Below, piece after piece: positions 15,064 through 22,191 of a DNA stretch of 24,365 nt. The translations under genes and the position numbers were made by a program. Location: the NCBI GenBank assembly GCA_964519015.1, contig CAZFHZ010000044.1, positions 1 to 24,365 on the forward strand, written 5' to 3'. The stretch's first letter is position 1. Each line of letters starts with the position of its first letter. Origin of the DNA: CAZFHZ01 sp964519015 (lineage in GTDB: Bacteria > Blakebacterota > Blakebacteria > Blakebacterales > CAYUVJ01). The notes beneath the pieces were generated by a model. That model saw only the letters and a program-made list of their open reading frames with translations, did not search any database and was not told the DNA's origin.

Positions 15064-16761
15064 CTACTTCTGGTAGACGACCCTCCCTCCCACGATCGTG
15101 TAATCGACCTTGGCCTTCATGATCTCATCGGGCGGGACGGTCATGAGGTCACGGTCGAAAATCACCAGATCAGCCAGATATCCCTCCTTGACCATGCCTT
15201 TGCGGTCTTCCATGAACTGCGCGTAGGCGGAGCCCAGGGTGTAGAGGCCGATTGCGTCCTCCATGGTCAGCTTCTGGTCGGGAAACCACCCCTCGCCAGG
15301 CTCCCCCAGGCGGTCCTTCCGGGTCACCGCGGCGTAGAGACCCTCGAGCGGATCAAGCGGTTCGACCGAGTAGTCGGTCCCGAAGGCAATCCTGGCCCCC
15401 GCGTCCAGCAGCCTCCGCCAGGCATAGGCGCCCCGGCTACGCTCGTAGCCGATCCGCTTCTCGCAGAAGCGCTTGTCGGTGATGCAGTGGGTGGGCTGCA
15501 TGGACGCGATCACGCCCAGTTCGGCGAAACGGGGGATGTCGCTGTCGATGAGGATCTGGGCGTGCTCGATGCGGTGCCGGCTGTCGCGCTCGCCGTTGGT
15601 CTGCTGGGCGGTCTGGTAGGCGTTCAGAACCCAGTAGTTGGCCTTGGGACCAATCGCGTGGATGCCGATCTGGAATCCCATCGCGTCGGCTGCCACCACG
15701 CTGCGCTCCAGTTCCTCGTAGGTCATCTGCGGGAGTCCGGTCTTCTCCGGTTCGTCCTCGAACGGCCGGAAGACCATCATGGTGGCGGATCCGAGTGTGC
15801 CGTCCATGAATCCCTTCAGAATGCCGAACCGGATCCAGTTGCCCGAGCGGGGATACTTCCGGCGGAGTTCGTCGTAGCGGTGCAGCTGCTCCTCGTTGGC
15901 CGTCAGACTCCCGGCCACGTCGACCCGCACCGTGAGCCGTTCTTCATCCATCATCCTCTGGAAGACTTCCGGGTCGCCCCCTCCGGGGTACTGGATGCTG
16001 GTGACCCCCAAGCGCCGGGTCAGTTCCAGCATGGCCTCCCAGTCGCGCTCCCGGCGCGCCACCTCTTCCTCTGAGGTCCGCCTGATCCGCACCGCCCCGT
16101 ATCGGAGGAGGTTCTTGGCCGCCTCCTTGAAGATCCCGGTGGGTTCCCCGGTGACCGGATCCCGCTGGATCTCGCCCCCCGGCGGATCGGGAGTGTCCCT
16201 AGTGATGCCCGAGGCGCGCAGAACGTAGCTGTTGACCAGCACCGAGTGGCCGTCCGCCCGGCTCAGGGCGACCGGGTTGTCGGGCGACACGACGTCGATC
16301 AGCTCCTTGGTCGGCCACTTCCGGTCGGTGAACATCTCGTGTTCCCAATGCCCGCCGCTGATCAGCTCGCCCGGCTGCGCCCGGGCTACCCTCTCCCTGA
16401 CCCGCTCGGTGATGACGTTGGGATCGGTGATGTAGCGAAGTTCGATGTAATCGGAGTTGAGGGGTCCGTAATGCGCGTGCGCGTCGTTGAAGCCAGGAAC
16501 CATCAGGCGTCCCTCCGCATCGATCACCCTGGTGACGCCCTCCTGGATGTACTTGCGGACGTCCGCGTTCGTGGTGACCGCAACGATCTCCTCTCCGCTT
16601 ACCGCCACCGCCTGCGCCCGCGGGTGGTCCCGGTCGATGGTCACGACCTGGGCGTTCAGGACCACAAGGTCGGCCGGCGGCCCGGTGTAGCCGGCGCTGC
16701 AGCCCGCGGTCAGACTGAGTAGCAGCGCAGTGCATCCGGCTGCGACAGTTCGTCTCGACAT
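15064..16761 (-). CDS. Exported YtcJ-like amidohydrolase (lipoprotein)
   Basis: This 565-residue protein belongs to the amidohydrolase_3/YtcJ family. The signal peptide ends in a clear lipobox, LTAGC, with cysteine 21. The metal centre is visible: HxH at H95/H97 (GFNDAHAHY), a lysine in FGILKGFMDGTLGS, then IHAIGPKAN, HRIEHAQI and the late aspartate in FGTDYSVEPLDPL. A C-terminal beta-sandwich stretch (GYLADLVIFDRDLM) completes the composite domain. Family members hydrolyse amide or related bonds in varied small molecules; the substrate is not predictable. AAGAGGA lies before the ATG at 16761. It is monocistronic, convergent with the propeller gene and divergent from the membrane protein/regulator pair. 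A periplasmic scavenging role is inferred from the lipoprotein signal. Confidence 0.92.
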   Translation of the reverse strand: MSRRTVAAGCTALLLSLTAGCSAGYTGPPADLVVLNAQVVTIDRDHPRAQAVAVSGEEIVAVTTNADVRKYIQEGVTRVIDAEGRLMVPGFNDAHAHYGPLNSDYIELRYITDPNVITERVRERVARAQPGELISGGHWEHEMFTDRKWPTKELIDVVSPDNPVALSRADGHSVLVNSYVLRASGITRDTPDPPGGEIQRDPVTGEPTGIFKEAAKNLLRYGAVRIRRTSEEEVARRERDWEAMLELTRRLGVTSIQYPGGGDPEVFQRMMDEERLTVRVDVAGSLTANEEQLHRYDELRRKYPRSGNWIRFGILKGFMDGTLGSATMMVFRPFEDEPEKTGLPQMTYEELERSVVAADAMGFQIGIHAIGPKANYWVLNAYQTAQQTNGERDSRHRIEHAQILIDSDIPRFAELGVIASMQPTHCITDKRFCEKRIGYERSRGAYAWRRLLDAGARIAFGTDYSVEPLDPLEGLYAAVTRKDRLGEPGEGWFPDQKLTMEDAIGLYTLGSAYAQFMEDRKGMVKEGYLADLVIFDRDLMTVPPDEIMKAKVDYTIVGGRVVYQK

Positions 16762-16929
16762 CTCGGTCCTCTTTCAGGGATCGGCCGGCGGAGTCTGGAT
16801 CCCCCGCCTCCCGGAGGTACGGCCACGATCGAAGGTACACTGAAATCGATACACCCCACCGGGTGGGTCGTCCAGGGGGACAGGATACCCGGATTACGGC
16901 AATCAGGCACTCCTCCAGCTCAATTCTCC

Positions 16930-16958
16930 TTGACACGTTTGCTAGAGCACTCTAAGTT
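16930..16958 (+). promoter_or_regulatory. Sigma70-like promoter for the membrane protein/regulator pair
   Basis: TTGACA (16930-16935, consensus -35) is followed after 17 bases by TAAGTT (16953-16958, three of six matches to the -10), 27 bases before the ATG at 16986. TCTAAG at 16951 is an alternative -10 with shorter spacing. The site lies in an AT-richer stretch unlike the surrounding sequence. Confidence 0.5.
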
Positions 16959-16971
16959 TTGAACTACTCTA
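16943..16971. promoter_or_regulatory. Candidate operator overlapping the promoter spacer
   Basis: TAGAGCACTCTA (16943-16954) has perfect 5-base arms around a 2-base centre, and a further half-site CTCTA follows at 16967-16971. It overlaps the -35/-10 spacer of the promoter driving a winged-helix regulator gene, which suggests autoregulation by that protein. Confidence 0.45.
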
Positions 16972-16985
16972 AAAAGGAGCAAGCA

Positions 16986-17540
16986 ATGAACGAAGGTCAG
17001 AACTACGAAGGCGACCTGCAGTACGTGCGCCAGGTTGTACAGAAGGCTGAAGGGATACGGGCGCCTGTGTCGATTTATTACCTGTGGGCGGTCCTCTGCC
17101 TGGTCGGGTGGCCCCTGGTCGATTTCGCCCCCCGGAGCGTGGGACTCTACTGGATGATCGCAGGTCCCGCCGGGTTCCTGTTGAGCGGGTACATCGGCTG
17201 GCGGTACTCCAGAACCCTCGGCCAGGTTTCAATGAGAGACGGCCTCTTCACCGCCCTCCACTGGTTCGGTGCCCTGGTCGCGATGGGTCTGGTCTCACTG
17301 CTGGTCATCAACGAAACCCTGGCCCCCTCCGGCATACCTCAGGTGATCCTCCTGATACTCGCCCTCAGCTACTTCACGGCCGGCCTCTATCAGGCGAGAC
17401 CGCTCCTTTGGATCGGCATTCTTCTCGCAGTCGCCTACGTGGCCGTTGGTCTGATCCAGGGTCCCGTCTGGACGATCCTGGGCGTCGTGGTGGCGGCGAG
17501 TCTCGTAGCATCCGCACTGATCGGAGGCCGCCGTGCGTGA
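16986..17540 (+). CDS. Small multi-pass inner-membrane protein paired with winged-helix regulator
   Basis: This 184-residue protein has a short charged N-terminus (YVRQVVQKAEGIRAP) followed by about six hydrophobic segments, near residues 32-50, 57-76, 91-113, 118-137, 142-158 and 160-180. No catalytic motif is evident and the family is not recognised. Paired small membrane protein and winged-helix regulator genes with overlapping ends are common in bacteria and probably form a sensing or stress-response module, but the signal is not known. ATG 16986 is chosen because AGGAG lies six bases upstream; the frame is also open to a TTG at 16959. It overlaps the regulator start by eight bases, which implies translational coupling. 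Confidence 0.82.
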   Translation: MNEGQNYEGDLQYVRQVVQKAEGIRAPVSIYYLWAVLCLVGWPLVDFAPRSVGLYWMIAGPAGFLLSGYIGWRYSRTLGQVSMRDGLFTALHWFGALVAMGLVSLLVINETLAPSGIPQVILLILALSYFTAGLYQARPLLWIGILLAVAYVAVGLIQGPVWTILGVVVAASLVASALIGGRRA

Positions 17541-17868
17541 GTCCCAGCCGGCCGGGAGAGATGCGGAAAAGGAGAGCCTGCGCAATCTGGACAGACTGCT
17601 GGAGCACCGCCTGAGACTCGCGATTGTCGTCCTTCTGAGACGCCACACCGAACTCTCCTTCTCCCGGATCAAGGAACTGACTGAGGAGACGGACGGGAAC
17701 CTCGGTGCCAACCTCCGAAAGCTCGAGGACGCCGGTTATCTGAACGCCCGCAAGGAATTCGTGGACCGGAAACCGGTGACCTGGTATTCGCTCACGCGCG
17801 GTGGCCGGAAGGCGCTGAAAGTGCACTTGGACGCCCTGAACGATCTGCTCAGGGATACCAGGAAATAA
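17533..17868 (+). CDS. Winged-helix transcriptional regulator (MarR/HTH_27-type)
   Basis: This 111-residue protein is a compact winged helix-turn-helix DNA-binding domain. LEHRLRLAIVVLLRRHTELSF is helix 1, followed by SRIKELTEETDGNLGANLRK (helix 2 and the recognition helix), then KLEDAGYL, and a beta-hairpin wing (ARKEFVDRKPVTWYSLT) that ends in a C-terminal helix which likely dimerises (ALKVHLDALNDLL). This matches the single-domain HTH_27/transcriptional-regulator family related to MarR and PadR. The GTG start lies inside the end of the membrane-protein gene. It probably regulates its own operon through the palindrome at 16943-16954. No ligand-binding domain is present. Confidence 0.88.
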   Translation: MRESQPAGRDAEKESLRNLDRLLEHRLRLAIVVLLRRHTELSFSRIKELTEETDGNLGANLRKLEDAGYLNARKEFVDRKPVTWYSLTRGGRKALKVHLDALNDLLRDTRK

Positions 17869-17874
17869 GTCAAT

Positions 17875-18024
17875 TCGAGCAGAGGGTCGCGGAGGCCGGC
17901 TTCGTCCTTGGGCACCCTCTTCCGCGGGCACCTATTGACCCTGCAGGAGGACGAGACGACCGGGGAGACCGCCTACATCATCTACCGGCTGCGGCCGCTC
18001 CCAGAGGGTCTCGTCTACCCCTGA
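17875..18024 (+). pseudogene. Chimeric relic of a second methyltransferase + beta-propeller pair
   Basis: Two segments derive from, or share ancestry with, genes upstream. 17875-17911 matches 13565-13601 in the 3' part of the methyltransferase gene, keeping the codons for EQRVAEAGF. 17916-18024 aligns without any gap to 14892-15000, the last 109 bases of the propeller lipoprotein gene, including the stop. It still encodes RGHLLTLQEDETTGETAYII and the end RLRPLPEGLVYP. The two pieces are in different frames and almost everything between them is missing. Substitutions include many silent changes, so this is an old paralogous copy and not a recent one. The flanking repeat copy at 18064 follows at a similar distance as in the intact locus. 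Confidence 0.8.
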
Positions 18025-18063
18025 GTGGACCGGTGGGTCTGCTTCCCTCCCGTATGGCTGGCG

Positions 18064-18097
18064 CCCTTCCCCCCGCCGGGTGTACCCGTTAGACGGA
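18064..18097. repeat. Structured interspersed repeat, copy 2 (right arm lost)
   Basis: CCCTTCCCCCCG is followed by the palindrome CGGGTGTACCCG (18077-18088) and TTAGACGGA, as in the other two copies. The GGGAAGGG arm that would close the stem is replaced by TCGATG, so the long stem cannot form. Sequence upstream (from about 18038, CTGCTTCCCTC...GGCTGGC) also resembles that before copy 3. Confidence 0.7.
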
Positions 18098-18128
18098 TCG
18101 ATGTATTTGCTGCATGTGGAGGGATTCC

Positions 18129-18638
18129 ATGTCGGCGTTGCTACGAAAAGTCTGGATCGCAGCTCTTATCTTGTTGCCTCTCACGACCGAAGCGCAGAGC
18201 ACCAACTGGTGTACCTTCCGCCTACAACAGTTCTCCGTATTCCAATCGACTGGCAGGAGCTTATCGGGCGAGGTGAGCGGGAATCCCTATTTCGAGCTGA
18301 GCGATCGTTTTGGCATCCGTGGTAACATCGGGGGAATGCTCCTCAAAGGCATCCCGGGAAATTTCGCCGCGGCAGAGTACGAGGTGTTCCTTTCATTCGC
18401 CAGCAGTGAAGCGCTGGCAATCGAGGCCGGCGGGGGAATGCAGACGTGGTTTCAGGAGGCCGGTGGAACCGCCCCTGTATTCAGTCTGGCTGCGAACTGG
18501 ATGTTCAAACGGGAGCTGCTGGGGCTGCGCGCCGGAGCCTTGGCGGGTTATTCGCTGTTTCTCCCGGGGAAGAACGTCACGCATGAGCTCAAGATTGGAG
18601 TGACGCTCGTATTCTGTAACGGAAGGGAACGACCATGA
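18129..18638 (+). CDS. Exported protein, probable outer-membrane beta-barrel-like
   Basis: This 169-residue protein starts with a signal peptide (RKVWIAALILLPLTTEAQS; cleavage probably after TEA near residue 22). The mature part shows alternating hydrophobic strands, paired glycines and aromatic ends: FGIRGNIGGMLLKG, AIEAGGGMQTWF, LGLRAGALAGYSLF, and a final strand KIGVTLVF near the C-terminus. This resembles small outer-membrane barrels, but there is no recognised family. ATG 18129 is chosen because GGAGGG lies five bases before it; an in-frame ATG at 18114 would precede the signal peptide with five residues. The stop overlaps the next gene start (ATGA), so the two products are likely made together. 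G+C is lower than in the upstream operon. Confidence 0.72.
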   Translation: MSALLRKVWIAALILLPLTTEAQSTNWCTFRLQQFSVFQSTGRSLSGEVSGNPYFELSDRFGIRGNIGGMLLKGIPGNFAAAEYEVFLSFASSEALAIEAGGGMQTWFQEAGGTAPVFSLAANWMFKRELLGLRAGALAGYSLFLPGKNVTHELKIGVTLVFCNGRERP

Positions 18639-19813
18639 AACAAACCCTGGCAGCACTGTTGATTGCCCTCTCTGTCGGAGGTTGTGGAACCGGTGTCAGT
18701 TACTCGACAGCTACAGGGACCCTGAGCATTCTCAACGGCCCGACCAACATGGCCGCGACAGCGGCATCAACCGGAACCGGCAAATCGATCAGTGCGCGAT
18801 TGACGCCGGACGGCGACTACGCCCTCTCGCCCTCGAAAATGACGATGACGGTTACAGGCATCGGTTTCATCCCGTTGGGTAGGAATCAGAACGAGGTCAA
18901 CATCAGTCCCGTATCCGGATGCACAGCGACCTACGACCGCTCGGTCGGCTCGCTTGCGGTATTGCGCGCAAGCGACATCACGGTGCCGGTCGGGACATTC
19001 CACGGAGTAGTGATCCGATACAGCACAACCTACACCATGGTGATGAACGACTCGACTGCCGGGATCTACTCTGATCCCAGTGCTCCCAATCTGCTGACCA
19101 CAACGGCTCCGTCCGGAGGTGGTCAACCCATTCAGATTAGAGACCAGAACAGCGATCAAGACTTCGGTCATGCCACCACTTTCTTCGCCTCACCAATCAC
19201 CATCGACGAAGACTCGATACCTCTGGTCTATGTAGTATTCGACCCCACGCACTGGGTGAAGGCCATGCTCTTCAACGGCTCGTTCTCCGCCCCCCGCATG
19301 GGCGGGAACCCCCCGATCATCCCGTCGATCAGCAGCTTTGGGAAAGCTGCCTTCTACAGCAATATCGGAACGGCCATGTCGTATAGATGGGACGGGCGTG
19401 GCATCGACTCCGGTATCAGCCTGCTCTTTCTCTATGCCGACGCCACGACCCCGGTCTCTGTCACCTGGCAGGACCACGAGATATGCACTCCCACTCCTTT
19501 GGGCGGCAACGTTCCTGTGGTGGCTTTCAATGGTAATGGAACGCTCTGGGGAACATTCGGAATGCTGGGACTTGATGCCAACCATACGCTGGCGTGGGCG
19601 TCCCCCGGGGGAATGTCCAGCGATAGATCAACAATCACCGGATATAACGGCGTCTTCAGGATGCAGGAGATTTCGACGATCGGGCAGACCACGGTCTTGA
19701 GTTATCAGTGCACGGCCAACGTTCCGCAACCGGCCTCTGGCCCGAACTACTCGAGCGGAGCGCCGGATTTCACAGCGGATGGCACCCTGTTGCTTACGCT
19801 GATCGCAAACTGA
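18635..19813 (+). CDS. Lipoprotein of unknown function
   Basis: This 392-residue protein begins with a lipoprotein signal MKQTLAALLIALSVGGC (cysteine 17, -3 V, -2 G, -1 G). The mature chain is rich in Ser, Thr, Gly and aromatic residues with no helix-forming heptads, which suggests an all-beta extracellular fold. The N-terminal part (SISARLTPDGDYALSPSKMTMTV... with GIGFIPLG) loosely recalls lipoproteins with a short beta-sandwich of the DUF4382 kind, but this is not a secure match. It is translationally coupled to the preceding barrel-like protein through ATGA, with GGAAGGGAA upstream. The pair may form a surface module. I do not recognise its function. Confidence 0.78.
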   Translation: MKQTLAALLIALSVGGCGTGVSYSTATGTLSILNGPTNMAATAASTGTGKSISARLTPDGDYALSPSKMTMTVTGIGFIPLGRNQNEVNISPVSGCTATYDRSVGSLAVLRASDITVPVGTFHGVVIRYSTTYTMVMNDSTAGIYSDPSAPNLLTTTAPSGGGQPIQIRDQNSDQDFGHATTFFASPITIDEDSIPLVYVVFDPTHWVKAMLFNGSFSAPRMGGNPPIIPSISSFGKAAFYSNIGTAMSYRWDGRGIDSGISLLFLYADATTPVSVTWQDHEICTPTPLGGNVPVVAFNGNGTLWGTFGMLGLDANHTLAWASPGGMSSDRSTITGYNGVFRMQEISTIGQTTVLSYQCTANVPQPASGPNYSSGAPDFTADGTLLLTLIAN

Positions 19814-19917
19814 AATTGTGTACGTGCAGATGCCGGTGGACCATCGTTGGTTTCAGGATCTTGCATCAAAGAGCGAAGGGTGGATAATGAACAGGAGTGG
19901 ACGCACCACGGATTCGG

Positions 19918-19929
19918 GGCACTAGTGCC
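19918..19929. other. Perfect 12-bp palindrome at the end of the PKD/PQQ gene
   Basis: GGCACTAGTGCC is a perfect palindrome covering the TAG stop of the minus-strand gene (complement of 19922-19924) and lying in the gap between two convergent genes. It may be part of a termination signal or chance. Confidence 0.3.
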
Positions 19930-21679
19930 TCCGACCACTGTTCTGGTTGTCCGCCTTGAACTTGGGCCAAGATGATACTGCAAGCCCGGCGGAATTTGTC
20001 CGGAAGAGGTATAATCCGTACGTCGTGTTGAAGAACAGCTGACCACTGGCATCGATAGCTGGCGGGCACCAGATCAAAGAACTTGAGTCGGGATTCTTCA
20101 ATGTCCAATAGACGGTACCGCTAGGCCGAACCGCACAAACAGTGCCATCGGATGCGCCAAGGTAGATGATGTCGTCGAATCCGACCACCATCCCGGTCGA
20201 CCACTGCATGACGACTCCCTGAAGCGTCCACGCAATGTTTCCGGTGGGATCCCAGGCCGTCAAGGTATTCCCCCCCGATGCATGGATCAGACCGTTGGCG
20301 CCGAGCACGACTCTGCCTTCGCTCAGGCCCTCGCGGACAGAATGCCAGACTTCTCCTCCGGCAGGATCAATCGCGTATAGGCCGATCTCATTGCATACGT
20401 AGATTCGACCGTCAGGACCTATTGCTGGACTTGATTGGGAGTATCCAAGCGTCTCGTAAGACCATCTCAACGCGCCGTCTGCATTCAGCGCGTACAACTT
20501 GCCGCTGGTGGTCATCTGGTAGACAGTCCCATCCATGGCAACAGCTGGTGCAGACCACTCGACTGAGGCGTCTAATTCGAATGACCACGTTATGCTACCA
20601 TCCGACTCCAGCCTCCAAAGAAGCGAGTCGGCGGTTGCGAAATAGAGCTCTCCCTCCAGGCCAATAGCCGGCGAGCAGTACTTCAATCCCTGGAGATGCT
20701 TGGACCATATCCGGTCACCGGAAGATGACCGGGCGTATACAGAATCACCTTCCGCTACGGCAATGACAGTTCCATCCGTTGTGACAACAGGGGAAGCATA
20801 CACATTTCCATTGGTTGTAAATGTCCATAGCGGTGCCAGGTATGTCCCCGAGCTGCTGAATGCCACCAGCTTCCGCCCTGCTCCGCAGTAGACTGCATCT
20901 TCCGTGGGTGACAGAGCGACGGCACTATAGGCGTCACCATTCCCAGGCAACCGTACCCTGTCGGGGGCTATGTTGATTTGCCTATGGGTATCATCCACAG
21001 CGCCGTCGGTATCTCTGACCTCAAGAGTAACTGAATAGATACCGGGCTCAGAATATCGGTGAGAGATAACTCCTTGATCGGACCATTTGTATTCCCAGAT
21101 ACCATTACTATTGACATCAAAGCGGTATTCGATCTGGGTAGGATCATCCTCCACATCGTATGAGTTCCTTCCATTCAGGATCACATCGTAGGCAACCGAT
21201 TGATATGCATTGTCGATCCCGAGTACAGCTGTTGGCGGTGCGTTGATGATCTCGATATGGTTAACAGCAGTATCGATCAGTGACTGCGGATCCTTGACCT
21301 GTAAGACTACCGTGTATGCTCCTCTCGCGCCGAATACATGATGGACCGTATCTTGTGAGCTCCAAACACGTTCGTAGGTACCATCCCCATTCCAATCCCA
21401 TCGGTATTCCAATAAGCCGGGTGTCTCCACGTCGGTGCTGCTCGATGCATCAAAGATGAACTGCGTTGCGATCGAACCAACCGTGTCGGACACGGTGAAG
21501 ACGGCAGTGGGAGGCGTGTTCGTCACGACCAGATCTGTCGAGGTCGTGTCAGAGGCTCCGGCGGCATCCAACACCTCGAGTATCGTGTGGTAAGTGCCGT
21601 CGAGCCAGATGGTGTGTGGATGGCCGTCTTCTGGGAGGTCCACTCGGTGTCCCAGACTCCGTCCGCAGTCCAGTCCCAA
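19922..21679 (-). CDS. PKD-repeat/PQQ-propeller lipoprotein, 3' part after frameshift
   Basis: This is the downstream part of a gene whose true extent is 19922-22191. Homology in this frame begins around 21616 (HTIWLDGTYHTILEVLDAAG). The open frame reaches back to a TTG at 21679, but those extra residues are out-of-frame translation of the second PKD repeat. It contains the end of PKD repeat 2, PKD repeats 3 and 4 (YRWDWNGDGTYERVW and YRFDVNSNGIWEYKW, with GAYTVVLQVKD and GIYSVTLEVRD), then a PQQ-like propeller from about codon 230: repeated SPAIGxxGxxY (ASPVVTTDGTVIAV, SAPAVAMDGTVYQM, SSPAIGPDGRIYV). It ends with SWPKFKADNQNSGR, the usual close of exported propellers of this type. It is probably surface-exposed, with carbohydrate or protein binding by PKD. 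Untranslated if the frameshift is real. Confidence 0.82.
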   Translation of the reverse strand: MGLDCGRSLGHRVDLPEDGHPHTIWLDGTYHTILEVLDAAGASDTTSTDLVVTNTPPTAVFTVSDTVGSIATQFIFDASSSTDVETPGLLEYRWDWNGDGTYERVWSSQDTVHHVFGARGAYTVVLQVKDPQSLIDTAVNHIEIINAPPTAVLGIDNAYQSVAYDVILNGRNSYDVEDDPTQIEYRFDVNSNGIWEYKWSDQGVISHRYSEPGIYSVTLEVRDTDGAVDDTHRQINIAPDRVRLPGNGDAYSAVALSPTEDAVYCGAGRKLVAFSSSGTYLAPLWTFTTNGNVYASPVVTTDGTVIAVAEGDSVYARSSSGDRIWSKHLQGLKYCSPAIGLEGELYFATADSLLWRLESDGSITWSFELDASVEWSAPAVAMDGTVYQMTTSGKLYALNADGALRWSYETLGYSQSSPAIGPDGRIYVCNEIGLYAIDPAGGEVWHSVREGLSEGRVVLGANGLIHASGGNTLTAWDPTGNIAWTLQGVVMQWSTGMVVGFDDIIYLGASDGTVCAVRPSGTVYWTLKNPDSSSLIWCPPAIDASGQLFFNTTYGLYLFRTNSAGLAVSSWPKFKADNQNSGRRH

Positions 21680-22191
21680 CGGACCTGGAGAACCTCCGGT
21701 GGATCCTGGTCATCGGAACAGCCAGAGGCATCGAAGTGGAAGTCGGTCAATACGGAACCGCTGGACGGGATCACCGTAAAGGTGGCGACCGGGTAGCGCA
21801 CGACTTCACCGACGTGAACGTCGTGGGTGCAGAAGTCGATCTCCCCCCACGAATCGCGGACCTGGAGGGCTGCTGCATAGGACCCGATCGACTCGTAGCG
21901 GTGGATTCTCTGCTTTCCCGATCCCCACAGCGTGTCCCAAACCCCGTCCCCATCCCAGTCCCAACGCACTTGGAGGTACCGTGTCTCCTCATCCGGATCA
22001 CTGCACCCGGACGCATCGAAAACGAACATGGTGTCGGTGGTGCCGACTGTTGGTTCGATGGTAAACGAGGCCTGTGGCTCCCCGTTGTCCGGTTTCAATG
22101 TACAGGTGGCAAAGAACAGGAGTATGGCGACGGCCAGCAGGGTCGTCAGGTTCCGTCCCGATTCCGGGTGCCCGAGGCGGCCTGCGATCAC
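21523..22191 (-). CDS. PKD-repeat/PQQ-propeller lipoprotein, 5' part before frameshift
   Basis: This is the upstream part of the same gene (full extent 19922-22191, about 755 codons). GTG 22191 follows AAGGAAGGGGG and overlaps the preceding lipoprotein stop (GTGA). A hydrophobic signal (LTTLLAVAILLFFATC) ends in a possible lipobox cysteine near residue 30, with a poor -3 residue. PKD repeat 1 (about 38-102: ASFTIEPTVG...FDASGCSD...VRWDWDGDGVWDTLW) and most of repeat 2 (FHFDASGCSD...VRWDWTADGVWDTEW) are in frame. After TSQKTAIHT the chain reads PSGSTAL where repeat 2 should continue IWLDGTYHTIL, so the frame is lost at GTGTGTG, 21612-21618 on the plus strand. Removing two bases there restores the repeat. 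The truncated chain runs to 21523. Confidence 0.8.
   Translation of the reverse strand: MIAGRLGHPESGRNLTTLLAVAILLFFATCTLKPDNGEPQASFTIEPTVGTTDTMFVFDASGCSDPDEETRYLQVRWDWDGDGVWDTLWGSGKQRIHRYESIGSYAAALQVRDSWGEIDFCTHDVHVGEVVRYPVATFTVIPSSGSVLTDFHFDASGCSDDQDPPEVLQVRWDWTADGVWDTEWTSQKTAIHTPSGSTALTTRYSRCWMPPEPLTRPRQIWS

Noticed and set aside
16801..16873. Short GC stems (CCTCCCGGAGG, CCCACCGGGTGGG) upstream of the amidohydrolase gene.
   Set aside because: Each is only 5-6 bp with a minimal loop and no T-run; such stems are expected often in G+C-rich DNA.
19814..19921. Short gap between the convergent lipoprotein and PKD/PQQ genes, checked for a small gene or RNA.
   Set aside because: No start with a ribosome site, and no strong stem apart from the 12-bp palindrome at 19918.
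21600..22000. DNA-level repeats of about 40 bases between 21648-21690 and 21931-21972, considered as a repeat array.
   Set aside because: They encode corresponding segments of PKD repeats 1 and 2, so protein-level duplication explains them; spacing and variation do not fit CRISPR.
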